Part shown: one piece after another, positions 58,691-64,000 of the stretch
Numbering within the stretch: position 1 is the first letter of the stretch
How the letters are laid out: every line of letters begins with the position of its first letter
Assembly: GCA_965209105.1 (NCBI GenBank)
Contig: CBDBQB010000033.1
Span: 62,001 to 126,000 of the forward strand
Source: JAAELZ01 sp965209105
GTDB lineage: Bacteria > Pseudomonadota > Gammaproteobacteria > Arenicellales > Poriferihabitantaceae
DNA length: 64,000 nucleotides
Reading direction: 5' to 3'
Translations under genes and position numbers: made by a program
Notes under the pieces: generated by a model
The model's input: the letters and a program-made list of their open reading frames with translations, nothing else
Told to the model about the DNA's origin: nothing
Database searches by the model: none

Positions 58691-59764
58691 TTAGGCTGGA
58701 ATCCCCTTTAAGGGTTTATCCAACTCTATGCCTTGCATAAAGGGTTGGTGTCGGTCTTTCGCGGTGAGTTGATAGACCAAACCTAACCAGTTATTCACCA
58801 CCGCTTTGCCCGTATCGCTCCAAGTATTGTCTAATAGGGGCAGCACCTCAGCCTCGGGAAACCCTTCTGTCGTTCGCTGACCTGCCTGATCCGCTAGCAA
58901 CTCGTCTCTATACCGGTTCAAAATTAACGTTGCCTCACGGTTAAAGTAATGCTCCGGAAAAGGTGGGTAGTTTGGCCGGCCGCCTTCGATATATCGAACA
59001 ACTTCGCGTTTGTACTCCTTGAATAAACTGATCGCATCGTATTCAGGGTGTCCTTGGAAATAGATAAATCGAAAGCCATCCGAACTTGTCGCGAGATGAA
59101 AATCTGCTTCTTCGCTGGCGACCAATACTTTGAGGTCATGGTCGCGTAATTGCCTCGAATTAACTTCGTAGACGTGCGAGTGGGGCGCGTCAAAACGCGA
59201 ATTAATATTGGCGACCAGCGGGTGCGTAAAATCAACGATTCGATGCGAGTACACACCCCATCGCTTTTGCTCTAAGGGGTAACGCTTGATCCCATGGAAA
59301 TACTGCACCAGCGCGTGGCTTGCCAAACACGAACACATCACAGAACTGACACTTTCTCTCGCCCATTCGACAATTTCGAGCAAAGGCTTCCAGAATGGCT
59401 CTTGCTCGAGTTCTGTCTCAGCGGGGTTGGCACCGGTAATGATTAGCGCGTCCAAGCCTACCTGTTTGATATGTTCAAAGCTTTCGTAATACGCTTCAAT
59501 ATGCGTACGGGCCTGTTTACCCCGATCAATTTCCGGCACTGAGAACAAATGAATTTTAAATTGTGCAATTCGATTACAGCCGCCGACCATACGCATAAAT
59601 TGGCGCTCGGTGGCTTCTAAAGCTGCATCGGGCATTAAATTCAATATTCCGATGTGTAATTCGCGTATATCCTGCTGCTGGGCGCGTCCGGGCGACAGCA
59701 CCTCTACGCCTTCTTTACGCAAGCGTTCAAAGGTGGGCAGTTCAGTGTGGGCAATCAGCGGCAT
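58691..59764 (-). CDS. metA: Homoserine O-succinyltransferase/acetyltransferase (MetA family)
   Basis: First committed enzyme of methionine synthesis, acylating homoserine. The MetA signature appears as HIGILNLMPD (37-46), ETERQFMRMVG-like sequence, DALIITGANPAE and the catalytic cysteine in VMCSCLASHALVQYFHG (C146). KRWGVYSHRIVDFTHPL and PHSHVYEVN follow. Length 357. Whether it uses succinyl- or acetyl-CoA cannot be settled from this reading. Three bp from the P-loop ATPase gene. Confidence 0.92.
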   Translation of the reverse strand: MPLIAHTELPTFERLRKEGVEVLSPGRAQQQDIRELHIGILNLMPDAALEATERQFMRMVGGCNRIAQFKIHLFSVPEIDRGKQARTHIEAYYESFEHIKQVGLDALIITGANPAETELEQEPFWKPLLEIVEWARESVSSVMCSCLASHALVQYFHGIKRYPLEQKRWGVYSHRIVDFTHPLVANINSRFDAPHSHVYEVNSRQLRDHDLKVLVASEEADFHLATSSDGFRFIYFQGHPEYDAISLFKEYKREVVRYIEGGRPNYPPFPEHYFNREATLILNRYRDELLADQAGQRTTEGFPEAEVLPLLDNTWSDTGKAVVNNWLGLVYQLTAKDRHQPFMQGIELDKPLKGIPA

Positions 59765-59767
59765 GGC

Positions 59768-60601
59768 CTATAGGGCTTTCGCAATTAGATTCATCACATC
59801 AGATTCAGAGCGCAAGCCCATCACCTCACGCGCATCGAGCGTGTAGCCATGTTTCTGCGCCACGCGCTCGTACAAGGGACGACGATGCGCCACCAGCTTG
59901 GGAAAGACCCATTGCACAAACTCATTTGGCACAATCTCGTCGGAGGTCTTCATTTCATTCAAGGCCAAAAATTGTTCAATATGTGAATCGAGAAAAGCCT
60001 CATCATAATATAAGGGTTTAGGGTCTGCCGTTGCGCGCTCGAGCATCATTTGCTCTAAGGTTTCATCTGCTTTTAAATAAACGATGATGGATTGCTCAGC
60101 CAATTGATCCCATACCTCGTCATCCGACAACTCACACACACTACCACCGGCATCATTGATAAAATGCGGGTAGCCATAAATATCACGCGCCTTGCTAATA
60201 AATTTAGCCACGTCGTTCATCGACCTGATTTCCGCCTGCCTTTGTAGACGCTGACGACGCTTAAACTCATCAATGCTCAGCCCGCCTAAATCCGGATTCC
60301 CAATCATCCCCAAAAAAGTTGAAATGGGCTTCAAGTGATCAACTGTTACATTGCTACAAATATAGATTGAATCGCTTAGAATTAAATCCCGAAGAAATGG
60401 TTCAGCCATTGCATGGCGCTTAATATTGTCAAGAATCGGCTCACCGAGATATTTCGTCCCAATACGATAATCGCCCGAGTAATGAAACCATTGCTCGCGT
60501 GGAAGCTGACCGGCCAGCGTGGTTTTGCCCACCCCTGACATCCCAAGCAAAGTAATCACTTTGTTTGGGGAATCTAAGAATTGTTGGGGCGTCATTCTCA
60601 T
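59768..60601 (-). CDS. P-loop ATPase of unknown role
   Basis: A 277-residue protein with a Walker A motif VITLLGMSGVGKTTLAGQLP (G20-T28) and a FHYSGDYRIGTKYLGEPI segment. It ends in helices with PLYERVAQKHGYTLDAREVM. A shikimate-kinase-like or nucleoside-kinase-like fold is suggested by the loop and the RQAEIRSMNDVAKFISKARD middle. No substrate is evident. Starts about 80 bp after uppP ends and is followed by metA. Confidence 0.75.
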   Translation of the reverse strand: MRMTPQQFLDSPNKVITLLGMSGVGKTTLAGQLPREQWFHYSGDYRIGTKYLGEPILDNIKRHAMAEPFLRDLILSDSIYICSNVTVDHLKPISTFLGMIGNPDLGGLSIDEFKRRQRLQRQAEIRSMNDVAKFISKARDIYGYPHFINDAGGSVCELSDDEVWDQLAEQSIIVYLKADETLEQMMLERATADPKPLYYDEAFLDSHIEQFLALNEMKTSDEIVPNEFVQWVFPKLVAHRRPLYERVAQKHGYTLDAREVMGLRSESDVMNLIAKAL

Positions 60602-60679
60602 GGCAGATTGAATCGGCTTAGTAAAGGCGTATTGTAATCATAAAAGTGTGGAAGTGGGCAATGGTTTCAGCGCCTTGCG

Positions 60680-61492
60680 CTAGCGGAATACCCATAAAAT
60701 TAGCGCAGCCAGGGAAATTAAATAGAGCACAAAAGGAAGCATCGTAAAACGGCGGATGAAGCCCAGAAACCAATGGATACAGGCCAAGGCAACGGCAAAT
60801 GATACCGCGCCCCCGAGCGCAAGATTTGACCAATTTACCGAAACCTCGGCTTGGAGTAGTTCCGCAACCTTAAATCCGCTGGCAAGCAGAATCACCGGTA
60901 TGGCCAGCAAAAATGAAAACCTTGCCGCTGCGTCTCGATTCAAACCCACAAGCAAAGCCGCTGCTATCGTCATCCCAGAACGCGAAACACCCGGCATAAT
61001 GGCAATCGCCTGTGCGCAAGCAATTAGTGCAACGGACGACCAACCGATACCCGAAAGGCTTACATTTTGCGGATTACGCCTATCCACCCACCACAACAAA
61101 ACTGCAAAAACAATCATCGCTAGGGCAATAATAGTGGGGTCGCGCAAAGTACTTTGAATACTCTCACCAAACAACAGCCCAACTAATCCCACGGGGATAG
61201 TCGCCGCCGCAAGCTGCCAACCTAAACGGCTATGCTCACTTGATACACCACCAAATAAGTTGCCGAAGGTGTCTCGAAGAATGATGCTAATCTCCACCCG
61301 AAAGTACACCATAACAGCCATCAGTGACCCCAAATGCACGGCCACATCAAAGCTCAAACCTTGATCTTCCCAGCCGAGTAGCTTCGGAATCAGTATGAGG
61401 TGCCCAGAACTAGACACCGGCAAAAACTCGGTCAAGCCTTGGACAAAGGCCAAGATAATACTTTGTATAGATTCCATGCTTTCGCTCTTCAT
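60680..61492 (-). CDS. uppP: Undecaprenyl-diphosphatase
   Basis: Membrane enzyme that recycles the undecaprenyl carrier lipid for cell-wall synthesis and gives bacitracin resistance. The active-site motifs are present: FVQGLTEFLPVSSSGHLIL (about 16-34) and MPGVSRSGMTIAAAL (about 163-177). Eight hydrophobic segments over 270 residues. It could start at the Met five codons in; the longer form overlaps the MidA-type gene by 4 bp. Confidence 0.95.
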   Translation of the reverse strand: MKSESMESIQSIILAFVQGLTEFLPVSSSGHLILIPKLLGWEDQGLSFDVAVHLGSLMAVMVYFRVEISIILRDTFGNLFGGVSSEHSRLGWQLAAATIPVGLVGLLFGESIQSTLRDPTIIALAMIVFAVLLWWVDRRNPQNVSLSGIGWSSVALIACAQAIAIMPGVSRSGMTIAAALLVGLNRDAAARFSFLLAIPVILLASGFKVAELLQAEVSVNWSNLALGGAVSFAVALACIHWFLGFIRRFTMLPFVLYLISLAALILWVFR

Positions 61493-62658
61493 AATCTAGT
61501 TCGCATATCTTGCTGATCGAAACCGCTCAATGATAATTCAAGTTCTTTGCCGAGCACCATGACTTTAAATAACTCACCCATTTCGTGCGGCAGGCTCAGT
61601 TTTTTTATTTCTTGCGCCAGTTCTATTTGGGCTTGTGTCGGTAAATCGATGGGCAAACGATTTAGCAAGCCCGTTGACAATAGGAAAGCCCCCTGTGTTG
61701 CATAGCCAAGGATGTCCAAGCCTGCCAAATGTGCTGATCTCGCGACCGCAGAGAAATTAACATGCGCAGTAATATCCTGCAATCCGGGCAAGAAAAAAGG
61801 GTTTTCGTGTGCGCGGTGGCGATAATGACACATCAAAGTACCACCCCGCCGGTCGGGGTGATAGTACTCATGCTGGGCAAAACCATAATCGATGAGCATC
61901 ACCGCCCCCTGCTTCAGTATTTGGCCTAGGCTCTGCACCCAAGCCTGAGCTTGATGATGCACTTCTGATCGATAACTTTCTCCTTCGTTAATAATTCCGA
62001 AATGCTTAACCGCCTCGCGAAGAGCAGGCTCTGCGGGGCCTAATCGCCAACAAAAAGCATCCTCCGGATTATGCTTGTCAGACAGCGAGACCCCCACCTC
62101 TAAAATCTCAGCCGATGGATCTTGTTCAAAAATTTTAACCGGCATGGCGTCGAGCACTTCGTTAGCGATCACCACGCCAGAAAATGTAGCAGGCAAAGCG
62201 TCCAACCACTTCACCCTCTCGCAGAATTTTGGTGCTAGACGTTCAATCGTTAACTGCTGGCGCGCGCGCAACTCATTGCTGACCTCAAGAATGAGATACT
62301 CTAGTGGTAAGGCATCTTGCGCTGCCAAAGAATTTAAGACGGTCGCTGCCAACGCGCCCGTGCCGGCACCAAACTCTAAAATTGCATGTTCATCAATGGC
62401 TCCAAACACTTCAACGATTTGGCTGGCCAAACTCTGCCCAAATAGATCGCCCAGCTCCGGGGCAGTGACAAAATCGCCGTCTGCGCCGAATTTCTGCGAG
62501 CCGCCCGCATAATACCCCAAGTTCGGCGTATACAAAGCCGCTGCCATATAGGCATCGAAAGCTATCCAACCGCCATTACGCTCAATATCGGCTTGTATTT
62601 TGGACACTAGATTTTGGCTGTGCGCCAATTGCTCGGCTGGCACTTGTTTAGACATCAT
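61489..62658 (-). CDS. SAM-dependent methyltransferase, MidA/NDUFAF7 family
   Basis: A class-I methyltransferase-like protein; the mitochondrial relative methylates a complex I subunit. NGGWIAFDAYMAAALYTPNL-type N-terminus with GYYAGGSQKFGADGDFVTAPE, then the SAM motif ILEFGAGTGALAATVL and VVIANEVLDAMPVKIF. VMLIDYGFAQHEYYHPDRRG with the following YRHRAHENPF is diagnostic of the family (DUF185). Length 389 is normal. The bacterial target is not known. It is divergent from the pteridine reductase gene. Confidence 0.9.
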   Translation of the reverse strand: MMSKQVPAEQLAHSQNLVSKIQADIERNGGWIAFDAYMAAALYTPNLGYYAGGSQKFGADGDFVTAPELGDLFGQSLASQIVEVFGAIDEHAILEFGAGTGALAATVLNSLAAQDALPLEYLILEVSNELRARQQLTIERLAPKFCERVKWLDALPATFSGVVIANEVLDAMPVKIFEQDPSAEILEVGVSLSDKHNPEDAFCWRLGPAEPALREAVKHFGIINEGESYRSEVHHQAQAWVQSLGQILKQGAVMLIDYGFAQHEYYHPDRRGGTLMCHYRHRAHENPFFLPGLQDITAHVNFSAVARSAHLAGLDILGYATQGAFLLSTGLLNRLPIDLPTQAQIELAQEIKKLSLPHEMGELFKVMVLGKELELSLSGFDQQDMRTRL

Positions 62659-62709
62659 GAATCGGGATAAGCTAGGCTGAATTCACAGCGCTGCAATATT
62701 GCAAAATCC

Positions 62710-63483
62710 ATGCCCAAGCACAAGCCAAACACCGCAGAAATCGAAAAATTAGCCGGCAAAGTGGTGCTTATAACGGGTGGCGCAAAGCGTATCGGTGCGA
62801 GCATCGCGCAGACCTTACACGCCGAAGGGATGAATATCGTCATTCATTATCGCTCCTCAGCGTCGGCAGCCAGAGCGCTTCAAAATAATTTGAATCAACA
62901 GCGAAAAGACTCATGCATGTTAATCAAAGGCGACTTGACTGAGTTTAATAAACTCAAAGCCTTGATCGACGAAAGCGTCAAACGTATGGGACGACTCGAT
63001 TTGCTCGTCAACAATGCATCGGCTTTTTTTCCCACTCCGCACCCAAGCGCGACAGAAAAACAATGGGATACATTAGTCAATGCGAACCTAAAAGCGCCCT
63101 TTTTCCTTATCCAAGCAGCCGCTCCACACTTGGCAAAACACGCGGGCAGCGTGATTAACATGATCGATATTTACGCCGAACGACCCCTGACTGACCATCC
63201 GATCTACTGCGCGACCAAAGCTGGGCTGGCGTCGCTCACCCGATCATTCGCGCAAAGTCTCGCGCCCGATGTTCGGGTCAATGGCATCGCGCCCGGCGCT
63301 ATCCTTTGGCCGGAAGACCAGCAAGATGAAATTGCCCAAAAACGCTTGCTATCGCGCACACCGCTAAAACGATTGGGTGAGCCACAAGATATCGCCAACA
63401 TCGCCTTGGTTTTATGCACTGCGGCGCCTTATATTACCGGCCAAATTATCAACGTCGACGGGGGACGCTCCGTTGTCCCCTAA
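62710..63483 (+). CDS. Pteridine reductase (FolM/PTR1-like short-chain dehydrogenase)
   Basis: NADPH-dependent reductase of dihydromonapterin or pterin, tied to folate or pterin cofactor supply. VVLITGGAKRIGASIAQTLH (19-38, with the pteridine-reductase-type TGGA.RIG cofactor loop), LVNNASAFFPTPHPSATEKQ and the catalytic YCATKAG (about Y166, K170) are clear. GAILWPED follows the VNGIAPG motif, as in pteridine reductases. Length 257. Its stop lies 6 bp before the MITE target site. Confidence 0.88.
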   Translation: MPKHKPNTAEIEKLAGKVVLITGGAKRIGASIAQTLHAEGMNIVIHYRSSASAARALQNNLNQQRKDSCMLIKGDLTEFNKLKALIDESVKRMGRLDLLVNNASAFFPTPHPSATEKQWDTLVNANLKAPFFLIQAAAPHLAKHAGSVINMIDIYAERPLTDHPIYCATKAGLASLTRSFAQSLAPDVRVNGIAPGAILWPEDQQDEIAQKRLLSRTPLKRLGEPQDIANIALVLCTAAPYITGQIINVDGGRSVVP

Positions 63484-63486
63484 TTA

Positions 63487-63756
63487 CTAGTACACTGTCC
63501 AGACCAAATTGATAGATTCAGTGAGCTTGTCCGCGTTCATATCAAGGCGCGTCTTGCAGCGAATGGTCGCTCCCTTTGCAAAAGACGCAACGCAGTTCAT
63601 GGACGCGGACAAGCTCACCCAAAGGGCGCTACCATGGCGCCCCGCAGCCGCGTTGCAGTACTTATTAAGGGAACAACCATTAATTGCGCACTGCGTCTTG
63701 CTGCGAAACGCCATGGTAACGCTGAATCCATCAATTTGGTCTGGACAGTGTACTAG
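63487..63756. mobile_element. 262-bp MITE with 31-bp terminal inverted repeats and CTAG duplication
   Basis: Left end TACACTGTCCAGACCAAATT, then GATAGATTCAG; the right end is its reverse complement with one mismatch in 31. CTAG flanks both sides, matching the 4-bp YTAR target duplication of some IS5-type elements. Inside are more inverted pairs: GTGAGCTTGTCCGCG matched about 75 bp on by CGCGGACAAGCTCAC, and TACCATGGCG matched by CGCCATGGTA. No transposase. It sits between the pteridine reductase gene and rlmH. Confidence 0.9.
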
Positions 63757-63860
63757 GGCAGATAAGAACCTATTTTGCTACACTTGGATCGATCAGCCGC
63801 GAAAAGACCCTATACTACGGTCGGCAACCCCTCCCTTAGCCACAAACAGAATAATCAGAG

Positions 63861-64000
63861 ATGCTCAAAATCAATCTCATCAGTGTCGGCGATAAAATGC
63901 CAGCATGGGTCAACGACGGCACCACGGCTTACTTAGATCGAATTCGGGGTAATACCCAAGTTTCTCTCGTGCAGATCAACGCCAAAAAACGCGGCAAGCA
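63861..64000 (+). CDS. rlmH: 23S rRNA pseudouridine-1915 methyltransferase RlmH (5' part only)
   Basis: SPOUT methyltransferase of 23S rRNA helix 69. The 46 visible codons read LKINLISVGDKMPAWVNDGT, then YLDRI and SLVQINAKKRGK, the RlmH N-terminus (I.VG.KMP.WV..G...Y..R). The SAM-binding knot lies beyond the window. A CAGAG purine stretch precedes the ATG. The MITE lies about 100 bp upstream and may affect its promoter region. Confidence 0.92.
   Translation, partial: MLKINLISVGDKMPAWVNDGTTAYLDRIRGNTQVSLVQINAKKRGK

Noticed and set aside
63487..63756. Structured element considered as an integron attC site or structured RNA
   Set aside because: The long near-perfect terminal repeats with CTAG duplication fit a MITE; no attC core sites were seen.
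1..64000. tRNA, rRNA and riboswitch genes
   Set aside because: By eye no cloverleaf with CCA end, rRNA segment or known riboswitch core was seen; a covariance-model scan would be decisive.

Overview
The window comes from an aerobic, Gram-negative gammaproteobacterium that I cannot name to genus. The signs are lipopolysaccharide heptose genes (gmhB, waaF), the outer-membrane lipid-asymmetry lipoprotein MlaA, an AlgR-type regulator, ApaH, a proteobacterial aa3 cytochrome c oxidase cluster with its small DUF2909/DUF2970/DUF2244 companions, MetA with a CSCLASHA active-site segment, and a glyQ-glyS-MazG-gmhB-plsC run.

Layout. 1-1 kb: 5' part of heme A synthase and a small secreted cytochrome c. 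1.1-13.1 kb: accessory region built around a 2485-residue secreted SpvB/FG-GAP/YD-repeat (Rhs-type) polymorphic toxin read leftwards. Downstream of it lie a membrane protein in the immunity position, a decayed JAMM-motif toxin tip with a frameshifted secreted partner, a relic of the toxin's conserved pre-tip motif, a lipoprotein, small membrane proteins, two secreted/anchored helical proteins, and a 24-bp and a 12-bp repeat array. 13.6-19.8 kb: housekeeping block (serC, RluA-type pseudouridine synthase, apaH, mlaA, PBP1A). 19.9-22.5 kb: secreted-protein cassette (two tandem signal-bearing paralogues, another secreted protein, a broken propeller-like gene) bounded by 26-bp direct repeats. 23.3-30.1 kb: one-carbon/formate module: intact fhs, folD and soxG remnants, and an NAD-linked formate dehydrogenase whose alpha subunit is split by a frameshift. 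30.3-36.2 kb: acquired mercury island (merR, then divergent merT-merP-merF-merA-small membrane protein-broken merC-like gene), a headless serine recombinase and an IS110-family element, bracketed by inverted copies of a palindromic element. 36.5-41.2 kb: glyQS, MazG-like, gmhB, plsC. 41.2-49.2 kb: cytochrome oxidase structural and assembly genes. 49.3-63.5 kb: pyrophosphate-type phosphofructokinase, waaF, ilvE, M48 lipoprotein protease, mscL, algR, metA, uppP, MidA-type methyltransferase, pteridine reductase. The right end holds a 262-bp MITE with 31-bp terminal inverted repeats and a CTAG target duplication, then the start of rlmH.

How it works together. The core genes support aerobic respiration, envelope building and amino-acid/one-carbon metabolism. 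The accessory blocks carry interbacterial competition, metal resistance and mobility. Most broken genes (single-base frameshifts, truncations) sit in accessory or one-carbon genes. This suggests real decay, but read-level confirmation is needed.

The most promising unusual system is the leftward toxin locus. Three unrelated reading frames there run into the same AAATCGAGGGG sequence (read as GKSRG) at the edges of displaced tip fragments, as if that sequence marks tip-cassette junctions.
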